Source: Ailurus styani (lineage: Eukaryota; Chordata; Mammalia; Carnivora; Ailuridae). From it: 64,000 nucleotides of DNA. The translations under genes were made by a program, and so were the position numbers. Location: positions 441,908 through 505,907 of the forward strand of contig LNAC01000747.1 in assembly GCA_002007465.1 (NCBI GenBank), given 5' to 3'. Every line of letters starts with the position of its first letter. Position 1 is the stretch's first letter. The notes below the pieces were generated by a model. The model searched no databases, was not told where the DNA came from, and saw only the letters and a list, made by a program, of their open reading frames with translations. Below are positions 33,024-45,157 of this stretch, piece by piece.

Positions 33024-34446
33024 TTAAAAAGGTGTTTATTTTACTTTACCTAAATGTTGCAGTATTAGTTTGATATCAAATCTGCTCACCATCCATTAAA
33101 ATGGAATGACAGAAAATTCCAGAAGTAATTGGTTTTCAAAGAATGTCAACTAAGGCACAAATATGTATTGATATCAAAGTGGAAAACAGGATTAAAACTA
33201 ACCCTATCTCTATGCTTCTCTAGTGGGTCCTTTATTTTAGTATTTGTTAAACTGAACTGAACTGAGTCTGTTGGACCATCCACAAGACTAAAATTTTTGA
33301 AAGACTAGTCAGTGGTGTTCTGATAAACCTCTTCTGAAGTGTGGGAAACCTGATTCGTACCATATTCCAATTTTATTGGTGTAAATATGCCTACAATCAC
33401 TGATTTCAAATTACCACAGGTTAAACAAACCTCACAACATTTCTGAATCTTTAGCTTTTGGTTCCAGCCCATGACTGGCTAGAGCAGAGTCTTTACACTG
33501 TTTTCACTTAACACATGGCCCTACACAGACCACTATACAGTAAATATTTGATGAATTCTAGTTGAGGGAGCTTTACAATAATTCTTATGAGAAAATATTG
33601 GGTTTCCCAATTCCCTCATTGTTTGATTTCAGGGCATGCCAGCTTTTATGGAAGCAATTTTACTTCCTCCAGCCAATGCCATCCCCTTTTAAACCCTGGG
33701 AGAGATGAAAACATAGAGGTTTGGCGAGTTAGCGCCCTAGGTACTCCCTCACAAAGTTCATGAACATTTCGGAATGTGGTAGTATTTCAAAGACTGCTTT
33801 GATGGCTAAGGCAGGCTTGTCTTATGTCATTAAACGGAGAGTAGTTAATCACATAAATGAATTATTTCAAGATTCCTTGTAACTAACATTTTTTAACAGG
33901 GTGCAAATTGATGAGAAGAATGTCTGCTTTTTTGTTACCAAAGAGGACAAAGAGTATTTAGAATGACTTAAAAATGCTAGGACTTGTTTAATTTTATATC
34001 TGTTGCCACCTATTTTATAAATTAAAATGGAGTCAGCTAAAAATGAAATTCAACAAGTTAGGCAATTGCAGCAGATGAAGATTAGATCCTTGTTTGACTA
34101 ATTTCAAAGACTTTGCTTGTATGGAGATAAGCTACAAAGCAGAGCCATGTGTGGGAGCTGGGTAGGGGTCTAAAGATAGCCTTCGCCTGCCCCTGCCTTC
34201 TAAAAAGAATGCTGTTTACTGCTCCTTCTGGGCTCCCGAATGGGTCAATTTAACCTCACTCTTTTGAATTTAAAAAGTCAAAAAGAAGACTGAACTAGTC
34301 CTTGTGAGAAAGAAAATTCCCAGTCCTGGAAGTTGGGAGGAATGTGGCAGGATCCAGGTGCTGTTTCAGGAAACAGAGGAAGAAAATGGAGGATGAGATC
34401 GTGCTCTGATGAATAACACCTCAGGGGGGAAAAAGAGGCTTAGAGG
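33024..34446. other. No recognised feature
   Basis: 1.4 kb with no nameable repeat or gene. Confidence 0.45.
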
Positions 34447-34620
34447 ATTTTTTTTAAGGTTTTATTTATTTGTTTTGAGCAAAGGGAGAGGGAGAGTTTA
34501 GAACAAACTCCATGTTGAGCTCAGAGCCCCACACAGGGCTTGATCTCAGGACCCTGTGATCTCAAACTGAACCAAAACCAAGAGTCAGACACTTAACCAA
34601 CTGGGCCACCCAGGGACCCC
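34447..34620 (-). mobile_element. Can-SINE, minus strand, old and diverged
   Basis: AAGGTTTTATTTATTTG, AGGGCTTGATCTCAGGACCC, GTCAGACACTTAACCAACTG, head GGCCACCCAGGGACCCC. No clear target duplication, consistent with age. Confidence 0.9.
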
Positions 34621-34780
34621 TTCTATAAGAGTTCTTTATGGGGTTTTGCTAGATGTTGGCAAATGTAATTCTCCCCACACCCAGCCCCTCTGCTGCTGAT
34701 TTACATTACATGTATCACCTTAACTAAAGCTTGCCTAAACACAACCCTACTTTATTCTGGTGGTTCCTAGTCAGAAAGAA

Positions 34781-34847
34781 GAAGGAAGGAAGGAAGGAAG
34801 GAAGGAAGGAAGGAAGGAAGGAAGGAAGGAAGGAAGGAAGGAAGGAA
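34781..34847 (+). repeat. (GGAA)n microsatellite, about 16 units
   Basis: 67 bp of uninterrupted GGAA. ETS-family factors recognise GGAA, and long GGAA arrays can act as clustered sites; any role here is speculation. Confidence 0.97.
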
Positions 34848-36439
34848 CCCATGGAGGAAGATTGCAAATGATCAGTCTCTAAATGACGTAAAAGAACTTC
34901 CACTTTCTGAAGAAGTAAGATAGTAAAGGTTTGATGCCAGCTCTTTCCATGATTTCATACTTTTTAAAAACATAAATGTTGTTATAGATTTTTTAGTCAA
35001 TTCATTGTAAACACAAAGGAAGGATTTTCATGGGACTTCAAAAACATAGGACTTTGGCAATTTTACTAGAGTTATATATTCAACCTATAAGTAAAAAATA
35101 AAATACACACAGCTTTCCCTTCTTTCCTGAATAGCAGTAATATTTTCCAGTATATGCAAAAAGAAAAAAAAGTTGTTCACCTTTTGTTATTCTACCAATG
35201 GTAGAGTTCACTTATCTTTTTTCTGCTTGCGCACTCTTGAGTTTTTAGATTACTCATTGACTAGATATTCTGTTTTACAACCAAAAAGGAATCCAGCCAA
35301 GTTTCCTCAAATATTAAAATTTATAACCTTGAATATGTCAGATCATAGTCTGATAGACATTGGCTTCTGTGAAGCCAGTTCTTCTTTTTGATTTATATAG
35401 TCATATATAATGATTTTCAGAAAATTGATTAAAAAAATATCTTAAGGGTTTCCCAAACATGTCTCAGCTCACAGACATTGAAAAATATAAATAGAACTTC
35501 AAGGCCAAAGACCTCATGGCATATCAAACAGCAAATATATGTGAGCAAAACTGACATGTGTATTTTTGCCTCCATAACACACATTCTTCTTTAGAACCTC
35601 TCAAAGGCTAAATCTAGAGACCTTACACATTAAAACCAAAAAACTGCCTCCTCTTGGATTTCTTTCTACCTTGCCAGGATTGTCAGCATTTGGGGATGTA
35701 TATAAATTTCCATGCATAAAATAAAATCACTAAATACAATGTAATAACCGTAGGAACCTCCTACTTTTTTCTGGATTCTCTGAATCTGTAAGTGTGCTTG
35801 AGGTGGTGAGAGGTTATGCTGTTTATTTAGGGCATTACCATTATGTCAGTGAAGGTATCTGGTCATCATTTCTTTCTCCTTGCCCCTCAAATAAAACTCT
35901 GTATACTTATCTTCATGTAGGGCTTCACTTCACTGCCGGCTTTTGGTGGTGGCATCAAGAGAGAAATCTGCTGGTGGGTTTGATTACAAAAGTGTTAGTA
36001 TGTCAGAAAGAAATCATGAGGCATTTGGAAACCTAATAATAAAACTGAGATTGGAAAACTTTGAGCAGCAAAACAAACCAAATTTGGGGGTTATTTTCAG
36101 AATTTTATTCCCTTGAGAAATCTGGACTCTGTCAAAAGACGACGAAATAAAAACTTTAGGTGTGGAGATTGACGGATTTCTCAAAATTATAGTAGGTTTA
36201 ATGTTGGCTCACAACATGAACAGCCTTCTAAAGGGACTTTAATTTTTCTTAATTTGAAAAAAATGTGCATTGTTTTGTCTTGGACAAGGGTTGCCTCTTT
36301 TCATGACATTCCCTTTGTTTTTGGGGTGTCTGGGTCAGTATTCTTACAGAGGTGGGGTCAGCTTATATTTACAAAGCTTATGAATCAACCTTTGTGGTCT
36401 TGTTTTTCCCTCAATAATTATTAAAATATAAATATAAAT
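34848..36439. other. No recognised feature
   Basis: AT-rich. Short frames at 35173-35391 and 35794-36036 have no recognisable domain. Confidence 0.45.
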
Positions 36440-36545
36440 TTAGTGTTACTATAGGCCAACACTGTGCTGGACATTTTCATCACATTGATATCCATGTTTT
36501 CCTTGTGTCATGATTCTAAACAGCAATTTGGAAGGTCTCTGATGC
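36440..36545 (+). repeat. Possible L2 fragment
   Basis: ATAGGCCAACACTGTGCTGG followed by a decayed TTTTCATCACATTGATATCC resembles GTGCCAGGCACTGTGCTAAG and the following L2/MIR-type region. Confidence 0.35.
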
Positions 36546-36607
36546 TTTTTTTTAAATAAATGACATCCCATGGAACATGAAAATTGGAAGTGTTAGGGAC
36601 TAGAATT

Positions 36608-36783
36608 TTTTTAAAGATTTTGTTTATTTGGCAGAAGGGGGGGGTGATGGGCAGGCAGAGAGAGAGGGAGAAGCAGGATTCCAGCTGAGCAGGGAGCCTG
36701 ATGTGGGGCTCCGTCTCAGGACACTGGGATCATAAGCTGAGCCAAAGGCAGATGTTTAACAAACTGAGCTACCCAGGGGCACC
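36608..36783 (-). mobile_element. Can-SINE, minus strand
   Basis: AAAGATTTTGTTTATTTGGC, GGGATCATAAGCTGAGCC, head GAGCTACCCAGGGGCACC. Flanks AGGGACTAGAATT (36595-36607) and AGGAACTACAATT (36784-36796), 11 of 13 identical. Confidence 0.92.
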
Positions 36784-37019
36784 AGGAACTACAATTAGAG
36801 TTTACTTAGGACTGCTAAAGCTACATCCTAGAACCCTGCTTTCCTGGGTGACATAGACCAGGATATCCTCTGAATTGAGTTCTGGTATCCGGCCACTGCA
36901 TTGTTATTAGGCCCATTTCGAGGCCTTGATAACTTATTTTGCTAAATTGGTAATAATATGAGGGTACATTGAGGATATCAACTTACAGCAGAATTTTCCA
37001 AGACTTTGCTTCTAATGTT

Positions 37020-37149
37020 AGACAGTGTGGTAATTACTAGCTCAATGACCTCAAGAAGTTATTTTACCTCTGGGTTTCAATATTTTTAACTGTGGAATGA
37101 ACCATATGGTCACTAAAGTTTCATTTAACTCTAAATTCTAAGATTCTAA
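37020..37149 (+). repeat. MIR3-like SINE fragment
   Basis: TAGCTCAATGACCTCAAGAA, TTTTACCTCTGGGTTTCAAT, AACTGTGGAATGAACC and ACTCTAAATTCTAAGATTC follow the MIR3 order, including the CTCTAAAATTCTATGATTC-type end. Confidence 0.6.
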
Positions 37150-37504
37150 AAGGATCCTTTGGCTAGATGGCATGTGCAATATGTACTCATTCATTTTCTT
37201 GTTGATCAGACTTGGTCATAAATACCTTCATGGTATACAAGATGAGAAGTAATAACCTCTACTTCTCTTTTCACTGAAGTCAGGCTGTAAGCTAAGTTTA
37301 GACAATGGTATTAGCTGAAGATCAGTCCTGATATACCATGCTTTGGGTTTTTGTGATATTCTTTGGTATACTTTGAGATAACCAGACACTGTCTGGACTT
37401 GCCAAAGGGGTTTCTACACCCAGCACAACTCTGCTGAAAGGGGTAACTGTGATCAGATTCCAGTTGGTTAGGGGCAGGGTTGTTTTAGCTTGGAGCAGTG
37501 CTGA
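37150..37504. other. No recognised feature
   Basis: Unassigned. Confidence 0.35.
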
Positions 37505-38020
37505 CCCTTTGTGGGGTGTTAAGCTATTAACAGTTGGCTATCGTAACAAAAGATAGAGTGGCGAACTGACTAAAAATGTAGAGTAGCTTCAACAAATCGA
37601 TGTTTAAGTTTTGCACATATAACAATACTGGGAAGGTTTATTGATTGTTGTTGGTGGGGGAGACCTATTTCATGAGTTCTTTAGAGATCCAGGGATATAG
37701 AGGCTCTACTCCCTCTAACACATAGCTTCTGTGTTGTTCACTGCTTAGGGAGGTTATCTCCATGTTAACCAGCTAGAAGTAAAGAAGAGCGTGAAGGAGT
37801 TATCAAAGGAGACATGTGATGAACTGGACTTGCAATTGGATTATGTAATTTCTACTTCTCATATTCTCTTGGTTAAAATCAGTCACTGGCTTCACCTAAC
37901 CAGACAGAATCTGTGAAGTGCCGAACCTGGCTGGGCAGCCAACAATCAGCAACAACTCCACAGGGTGGAAGGGCAAATACAAATTTCTGGTGGACACCTA
38001 TCTATTCCCACCATGTTTCT
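37505..38020 (+). repeat. Unassigned old interspersed repeat (second family, copy 1)
   Basis: GGAAGGTTTATTGATTG, CTCTTGGTTAAAATCAGTCA, CTGGCTTCACCTAACCAGAC and TTCTGGTGGACACCTATCT follow the order of a common mammalian repeat with a GGTTTATTG-type start and a TGGCCACACCTAGCTGC-type middle. A second copy is at 46005-46437. I cannot name it. Confidence 0.4.
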
Positions 38021-38519
38021 CTCCTTTGCTCACCAAATTTTGTACACAACTTTTTCCCCACACAGAACATAGTTGTCCCCCTTCCCCAAAGGAGATGACC
38101 CAAGTTTCCCTCCAGTTGCTGTATTGTATTCAAAGTCCATGGTCTCTCCTTACAGTTACATAACCTACAGTTTAAAGATAAATAAATGTGACTCCATTAT
38201 CTTCATTATATGCAAGTGGGGGAGAAACAAGATACCAACAAATAAATAATTCCCACTGATAAATGGGTGCTAAACAGTAGTCATAGATGAGATGCTGTCA
38301 GTAGTCAGAGATAAAACTATCACCACTACCATTACTTCTAGATAGTCACAAAGCTGGTGCTGAGGACAATAGAGGAAAGTTGGAATGGGTGCAGAGCGTC
38401 AACACACCCTACCTGCTACAATCAGTGAGGGGACTAGTGGTACTTGGGTTCAGTGACAGAGAAGGGGATTGTAGAAAATGAGATTGGAAAGATGCTAAGA
38501 ACTTAGACTTTTAGTATGG
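38021..38519. other. No recognised feature
   Basis: Unassigned. Confidence 0.35.
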
Positions 38520-38721
38520 TGGGAAGACATGGAGGTGTAGGAGAATACATTTTCTGATTCATATTTTAGGAGGATCACTCTGCTGCAATTGCATAATTGA
38601 CTCCAGAGGAGGAGGAATGGAAGCAACAAGCAGAGCTAGGTGGCTGTTGAAGGGTCTGGGGTTTGAACCATTAGTGGCTGGCATTGGATAGTAACAATGG
38701 AGGTAAGACTTGGTTGGATCG
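38520..38721 (+). repeat. Ancient unassigned interspersed repeat, copy 4
   Basis: TTTAGGAGGATCACTCTGC, TGCATAATTGACTCCAGAGG and AGAGCTAGGTGGCTGTTGAA fit the middle of the family at 7490 (AGGATCACTCTGGCTGC, ATAGACTGTAGG). Confidence 0.5.
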
Positions 38722-38771
38722 AAAAGATACTTTGAAAATAAAAAAAAATAAAAAATAAAAAGATACTTTGA
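38722..38771 (+). mobile_element. Tail-only retroposition: A-rich insert with 14-bp target duplication
   Basis: AAAAGATACTTTGA occurs at 38722-38735 and 38758-38771, flanking only 22 bp of A/AAT-rich sequence. This is what an extremely 5'-truncated LINE or SINE insertion leaves behind. Confidence 0.6.
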
Positions 38772-38803
38772 CGATAAAGCAAACACTGTATCTTTCTTTA
38801 CTC

Positions 38804-38905
38804 ATCTCTGCAGGATTTGGGTACAAATAATTCAAATTAAACAATAACTTAAATATCTTTGCAGGATTTGGGTACAAATAAGTCAAATTAAACAATAACT
38901 TAAAT
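38804..38905. repeat. 51-bp tandem duplication
   Basis: Two adjacent 51-bp units starting ATCT.TGCAGGATTTGGG (38804 and 38855), differing at two positions seen (C/T at 38808/38859 and T/G at 38831/38882). Confidence 0.95.
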
Positions 38906-39696
38906 ATCTCAAACTCTTGTCTACACCAGTTTACAAAATATTTCCTCTGCTTTCAGATTTCTAGAGACCCCAGGAGTGTCCACGCTCATAAATAAATGAG
39001 TTCCAACCAAGTGTTTGCATTGTCCTTCCATTCTCTTTCTCAGGTGTTCATACCAAGGACACTCACTAATGGACAGTCTGTATATTCAACTTCATCTCAG
39101 ACTTCACTTCCAGAGCCCAAAAGGGCACACAACACAGACGAGCAAAAGGGAATCACAAAGTCAGACTTCGTAAAATTTAGATACCATATCGCTCTCAGAA
39201 GAGGGGATAAAGCTGATCTGGTAAAATTTTTAAGTTGGAGTAGTTGGTCATGGGTGCTTTTTCTGAGTCTTAATTCTTAATCCTTTTCCCCTCAAACAGA
39301 TTTCCAGTATCAAAACTCAAACAAAACAAAACAAAACAAAAACCCCAAATCAGAATAAGCAGTTCCAAAATAAAATCTCTTTCTCTTTCCTCCCAACATA
39401 TATTTCTTTAGTGTAGGTGTTAGAAAAGATAAATATAGGTACTTTCATTAGTTTGTAAACATTTGAGGTTTACATCTCTGCAGAGACAATGTAACAATTC
39501 ACTAAAGTCATTATAGTGCTGTGTATTACAATATTTTATTTCTATTCCAATATTATTATTATTATTATTAATTCTATTTTATTACTACATTTGATAGGTG
39601 CTGAAAACGTAGCTGAATTTTTATTTTATATATGGAATGCATAGTATGTGTGGTAGTCTAGGTAGACTAGTTTTTCTGTGCAAAATCATGCTGTAG
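38906..39696. other. No gene; short simple repeats
   Basis: (CAAAA)n at 39318-39341 and (ATT)n at 39551-39570. A 94-codon plus frame (38996-39280) has no recognised domain. Confidence 0.5.
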
Positions 39697-39711
39697 GAAG
39701 AGAAATAGGAA

Positions 39712-39913
39712 CGGGGCACATGGGTGGCTCAGTCGGTTAAGCGTCTGCCTTCAGCTCAGGTCATGATCCCTAGGTCCTGGGATGAAGCCCCATGTCAGGC
39801 TCCCTGCTCAGTGGGGAGCCTACTTCTCCCTCTCCCTCTGCCTGCTGCTCCCCCTGCTTGTGCTCTCTCTCTCTGTCAAATAAATAAATAAATAATCCTT
39901 AAAAAAAGAAGAA
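39712..39913 (+). mobile_element. Can-SINE, plus strand, general caniform type
   Basis: GGGGCACATGGGTGGCTCAG, TCATGATCCCTAGGTCCTGG, CCCCTGCTTGTGCTCTCTC, tail AAATAAATAAATAAATAATCC. Flanks GAAGAGAAATAGGA (39698-39711) and GAAGAGAACTAGGA (39914-39927) nearly match. Confidence 0.95.
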
Positions 39914-39927
39914 GAAGAGAACTAGGA

Positions 39928-40381
39928 GAGAAAGAGAAAAGGAATCAGATGAGCAAGAATCTGTTCTGAGATCCTCTAGATATTCCCAGACTCCTGTAAC
40001 AGGGAAGAACTGATGTAGCAGAATCACACACGTCCTGCTATCTTAGGCATCATCAGTAAAGTAGGTAATTCGCCTTCAGATATGGGGAACTGGGACTACA
40101 CAGACAAAAGGGTACTAATACATATAATCAATCATACTGATTTACTAAAATTCATTTGCCGTTTGTGGTTTATGCATATCACCAAATGAATCAGATTAAT
40201 CATGTTTTAAGCGGCACTTGCAGAATCCATTCCTTCATGCACAAAACATGGGGTGAAGATTAATCTGTGTCAGAAACTGTTCTGGGCAAAGGTTAGAGAT
40301 ACTCCAATGAAGAAGTCGTGCAGATCTTTGGCCTCATGAAGTTTAGTCGTTAACTACTAAACCTTATAAATAATAAATTAA
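39928..40381. other. No recognised feature
   Basis: Unassigned spacer. Confidence 0.35.
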
Positions 40382-40571
40382 GGGGCACCTGGGTGCATCA
40401 GTTGGTTAAGGGTCCAACTCTTGATTCCCACCCAGGTTATGATCACAGGGTTGTGAGGTCAAGCCCCGTGTCAGGCTCCATGCTGGACATGGAGACTGCT
40501 TAAGATTCTCTTTCTCCCCCTCCCTCTGACTCGCCTCTTCTCTTTCTCTAAAAAAAATAAAGAAAGAAAGA
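40382..40571 (+). mobile_element. Can-SINE, plus strand, older subfamily
   Basis: GGGGCACCTGGGTGCATCAG, CCAACTCTTGATTCCCACCC, GGGTTGTGAGGTCAAGCCCC, tail (GAAA)n. Flanks AAATAATAAATTAA and AAATAAATGAATTAA suggest a decayed duplication. Confidence 0.93.
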
Positions 40572-42074
40572 AAATAAATGAATTAAGAACAACATAATTC
40601 AATGGATTTTTTCTGAACCTCTCGTAATCTTTATCATCTATATTAAGGTATTCAAGTATGGCAGGCTTAAAGGATAAAAGCTATGAAACAGAACATTTAA
40701 ACCTTACTTCTAAGTCTTTATTCTAGAGTTTTCCAAAGACTCTCAGGATAAAAGTCATATTCATAGCAATGTCAATTTAAAAGACTTCTGAGAAGTATAA
40801 TTATTTAAAAATTTTAAGACATTAAATGGTATTTAACTAAGAAATTCTAGTTCTAATAAAGATTTAAAAAAATTAATAGAATGAGCAAAATCCAGTTTTA
40901 TGCATATAGATCATGTCATACCATATGAGGTATTTACAAAATAAAAATTGGACAAGGCATGGACATTGAAGATCAGTAGGCTGCCTTCTCAATTCCATTT
41001 GATAGCATTGCCATTAAAGTATACAGGTATAATCTGATTATGGCCTAGAAAATCCTGACATTGAGACTTACAACATAAATCAAACAGACTTTCTGCCCTT
41101 GTTTTTCTTTAGTCTTTTTCAATTCTATTCTGAAACTCCTCATTGGCAGAGGAACTTTAGCTGAAAGTTGACCTTTGACTAAAAGTGCATGAATCTGGCT
41201 TTAGGAAGACCACCATCATTAGCCCAGATAGTGCAGAAATCTTCCACATTGAAAGTAAATTTTTATAGTATGATTAAACATGTTTACTTATTTAAACCAT
41301 GAAAATACAAACATATTCCATTGTTTTTAAACATTAAAATAAACATTGTGAAGTTTCTAGTTCACTTTCAGATTGCAGATTATTTTAAGATGGTCTCAAA
41401 TTATATTTGCTTTTATCACCTTTCATTTATAGTGTTTAAATGTTTAGTGTTTAAGAGGGCTCAATAATTGTTAAGGTCATACTTAAAAGAAAGTCAAGGT
41501 TTTTCTTGACTTCAAAGTCTCTATGCATTTAACACTAGAAATAACTCAGTAAGCTTCTCAGGGTGACTTATTTGGGAATAGAATTAATGGAAATCCAATA
41601 ATACAAAATGATTACATAGACCAGAAGCACAAGAATGAAAATGGAAAAACCTTTATGTAATTGCTTATCTTAATTTTATTCTTTCTCTCTCTCTCCAAGA
41701 GTTTTATAGGCCTTTCCTAATCTGAAATAATTTCCCCTGAGGCCCTTGAATATAATGAGTTTTAACTTAGTAACTGATAATTATAAACTACTCAGCCTTA
41801 CTTTTTATTTTTTTATTGAATTATTGCTGCTTTTAGGCCATTTGATACACTTTTCATTCCTACCCATAAGTTGTCTTATTTCTAGCAAAAGCAACCAATA
41901 ATAGCATGAAGTGGTTTACAAAGGCTTATTGACCTTGAAACATCCCATCATTTATTAAATTAATCTTTCCACTTTGCAGAAAGTAGGCACATGTATTTCT
42001 GTGTGGTTATACGGGATAAGCCGTAGCTCTTTGTTATATATACTACCCAAATTGATGGTGACAGTCTAACTTTC
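40572..42074. other. No recognised feature
   Basis: 1.5 kb AT-rich DNA with no recognised element. Confidence 0.45.
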
Positions 42075-42220
42075 TCCAGCTCTTATCACATGCCAGATGT
42101 TATGTGAAGCACCATTCCTGTGTTGCTTCCTAGCTTCACAGATGTGATGAGGTTGTATCTTTATAGTACCCATTTTAAATGTGTAGTAACTGAGGGTCAG
42201 GACAATTAAGAAATTCATTC
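42075..42220 (+). repeat. L2/MIR-type fragment
   Basis: CTTATCACATGCCAGATGTT, TATGTGAAGCACCATTCC, CCCATTTTAAATGTGTAG and AACTGAGGGTCAGGACAATT follow the L2 order (GTGCCAGGCACTGTGC ... CCATTTTACAGATGAG, AACTGAGGC). Confidence 0.6.
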
Positions 42221-42273
42221 AAAAACATATTCAATGCTTATTAATGAATGTTGATTAAAAATGTGGATTTGAG

Positions 42274-42463
42274 GGACGCCTGGGTGGCTCAGTCGTTAAG
42301 TGTCTGCTTCCGGCTCAGGTCATGATCCCAGGGTACTGGGGTAGAGCCCACATCAGGCTCCCTTCTCTGCTGGAAGCCTGCTTCTCCCTCTCTCACTCCC
42401 CCTGCTTGTGTTCCCTCTTTCACTGTGACTCTCTCTGTCAAATAAATAAATAAAATTTTTTAA
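42274..42463 (+). mobile_element. Can-SINE, plus strand
   Basis: GGACGCCTGGGTGGCTCAG, CCCTGCTTGTGTTCCC, tail AAATAAATAAATAAAATTTT. Perfect 17-bp duplication AAAAATGTGGATTTGAG at 42257-42273 and 42464-42480. Confidence 0.96.
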
Positions 42464-42480
42464 AAAAATGTGGATTTGAG

Positions 42481-43454
42481 CCAGGTGTGCCTTATTCCAA
42501 AACAAGTGTACTACCTTCATGGTATGCTGTCCAGCATGCACCTAAAACTATTTAGTTGTAAAAGAACTCAGTTGTATCCTAAGAAGTCAATTCTATTCCA
42601 AATTCACTATTGTTTTGATGGTCCAACTTTTACTAGTACTACACTTCCTACCAACATCCTCTCAAATAAATAATATAATAAAATAACAGTGAGAAGCTCA
42701 ATAAAAAATTGGCCTATAATTTAAGCCACAGAGTACTGTATTATTAGGTTTATATAATAATTGTAAAAGTAATTGACCAAATACATAACACATAATAGTA
42801 GTAATCTCTTTCCTGGTCTCTTCTCTGTATCCTGGGACTTGTCTTCTTATTACCCCTTCTGTGTTCTCATATATATGTAGGGGTCTAACAATCAATAAAT
42901 AATAAGAGTCACACCCCATGCTGATCTAGTTATGCCCCCAGGATCTTTTCTGAGACCCTGTCCGTGAACTATTTTTGCAGAAATAAAGATTTGAACAGAG
43001 ATTCTGGTAAAGAGATGGATATATTTTTTTTGCATCTGGGGATGAAAGACTCAAAGTGAAGAAATAAGCAAATGGTGATAGGAGAAGATAACAATAGGAA
43101 TAAATAGGGATGCATTCTCTATGTGGCTAAGAATCTCATTAGCCAGGGCAAAGGGGGAGGTGGAATCTCCAATGGGGAACAGTTAAAAATATCCTTTGGG
43201 TCTTACTTTTAAATTACATTCGCATTCTTCTCCTCTCATTCCTATGCTGCCTTTCACACACAGACTCTCATATCCCCAAGACTCCGCACTCCCACCTTGG
43301 GTGCACTCTTGTCCCCAGCAGGAAATCATGCCCTGTAATGAGAAATGTGGGTGATGGGACTACCTGGCAGGTGAAAGGCATAAATATGAAGCCATTATTG
43401 AAAATCATGCTGCAAATTGTCAAGCCTGGGGACAGAGTTGCAGAATTGAATGTT
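42481..43454. other. No recognised feature
   Basis: Nothing recognised. Confidence 0.4.
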
Positions 43455-43675
43455 AAAGCCACCCACTAGCATGACAATATTATGGCTAAGGACGCCGATG
43501 TCATAGGGGCTTGGGTAAGTCACAAATCCTGTATGCCTCTGTTTCCTTACCCAGGAAAGGAATAATTATAACGATGTCAGCCTCATAAGGGCATTGTGAG
43601 GTTTAAGTAAGGTTATTGTAAAGATCATTAAGCACAACATTGGGCATACTCTAAGTACTAAATGAAGGATGTGTT
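43455..43675 (+). repeat. MIR SINE
   Basis: CCCACTAGCATGACAATATT, GGGCTTGGGTAAGTCACAAA, CTCTGTTTCCTTACCCAGG, CTCATAAGGGCATTGTGAGG, AAGATCATTAAGCACAACAT and CTCTAAGTACTAAATGAAGG follow the MIR consensus through to its 3' end. Confidence 0.82.
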
Positions 43676-44337
43676 ACTGCAGGAAACAATAATTGGCCCA
43701 GAAGAGAATGATAAGGAGCCATCTTTCCTCTCATCTTCACCTTGTCTGACTTTATTTCATGAGATATGCAGTAGGAGAGAATTTAAACTGTATAAAACAT
43801 TTAACCTGAATATAAAATCTGCGTTTTAAATATTTGGAATTACTCTTCCTCTGTTCCTATTACTCTGTTGAGCCTGATCGTATCACGCTGAGGAAGAGGG
43901 AAGGGGGAGACCCTGACAGCTCAGAAGAATGGAAAATATATGTATGGTGAGACAATGCCAAGTAAAATGGGCTTATTTCTAAAAACAGTCGTCTGAACCC
44001 TCCATGAAAGCAGTGAAGGGAGTTCCGATGATAAAGTTCCAGGAGTGGCAGGTGGTAGGTTTCTTTCCGAACAGCTGTTTCAGAACACCGGATAGGTTAT
44101 TTTGCCAACTCTGTCAGTAGTTTCACCCATCTTTCCTTAAGTTCTATTTCCAAATATTCAAATGTATAAGGAGATAAACTGAATTCAAGTTTATTTTTAA
44201 TTACATTGTATTATCTTATTGCAAAAGAAGACATTTGTGTGATCCGAGGAAGCAACGTGCATTTTTCCCATAGAATTATTTCCATGCTACTATGTTTTGC
44301 TTTTAGGTTAATGCACTGATATATTTTCCTTATAAAG
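43676..44337. other. No recognised feature
   Basis: Nothing recognised. Confidence 0.4.
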
Positions 44338-44349
44338 ATGTCATTCTAG

Positions 44350-44541
44350 GGGTGCCTGGGTGACTCAGTTGGCTAAGCGTCCGCCTTCTGCTCAGGTTAT
44401 GATCCCAGGGTCCTGGGATTGAGTCCTCATCAGGCTCCTTGCTCATCAGGGAGCCTGCTTCTCCCTCTCCTTCTGCCCCTCCTTCCTGCTCATGCTGGCG
44501 GGCGCACGCTCTTTCTCTCTTAAATAAATAAATAAATAAAT
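44350..44541 (+). mobile_element. Can-SINE, plus strand
   Basis: GGGTGCCTGGGTGACTCAG, TTATGATCCCAGGGTCCTGG, tail AAATAAATAAATAAATAAAT. Perfect duplication ATGTCATTCTAG at 44338-44349 and 44542-44553. Confidence 0.96.
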
Positions 44542-44553
44542 ATGTCATTCTAG

Positions 44554-45141
44554 AAACGTATATATAAATCAACTGGATGCCAGTTGTTCTCATTGCTACT
44601 AGGCCGTCTTAGTGAATACATTCAGAAATGGTAAATAATGGGGGGGTAGATAGGTAGGTAGGTGGATAATATGCATACTATATATGCATACACGTAGACA
44701 CATATTTCTCTATATTTAGCTATTAAATTGTCAGTTATGGTTCCTCCACTTATTTTATTACAGAGTCTCTTCCCATCATTAGAGAGTTTTTCAAAAGTTT
44801 CCTGGATTTGGCATTCCTCCAGAGAAGTGATTTCATTCTTATCCTTAAGATATTGGCCCTGGTATATCCTTACAATATGAAGGCCAAAAAAGGCTTTTAT
44901 TTCTGGCTGAGAAACACAAGCCCTAGTTTTCTTTGGACTCAACAACTTTCCCTAATCTAGTAGCTACCTAAAGGCCTCAGACCTTTCTAGTGTCATCTTT
45001 AAGTCAATGAACTTCTGGGACACATATTTCTCTGTTCTCCTTCATGCATCTCTGACTTGGCATTCAAAATCTTGATCTTCTTGAAAACCACTTTTAAGTA
45101 CTCCCTAATTACTACCACAATTTATTTTTTTCCTCAGCCAA
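44554..45141. other. Unassigned; contains a segment repeated at 46606
   Basis: TAGG/TAGA-like short units at 44645-44660. A minus-strand frame of 107 codons spans 44622-44945. The stretch 44852-44920 (AAGGCCAAAAAAGGC, GCTGAGAAACACA) is alignable to 46606-46670. Confidence 0.5.
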
Positions 45142-45157
45142 AATTCTCAGTTTATTT

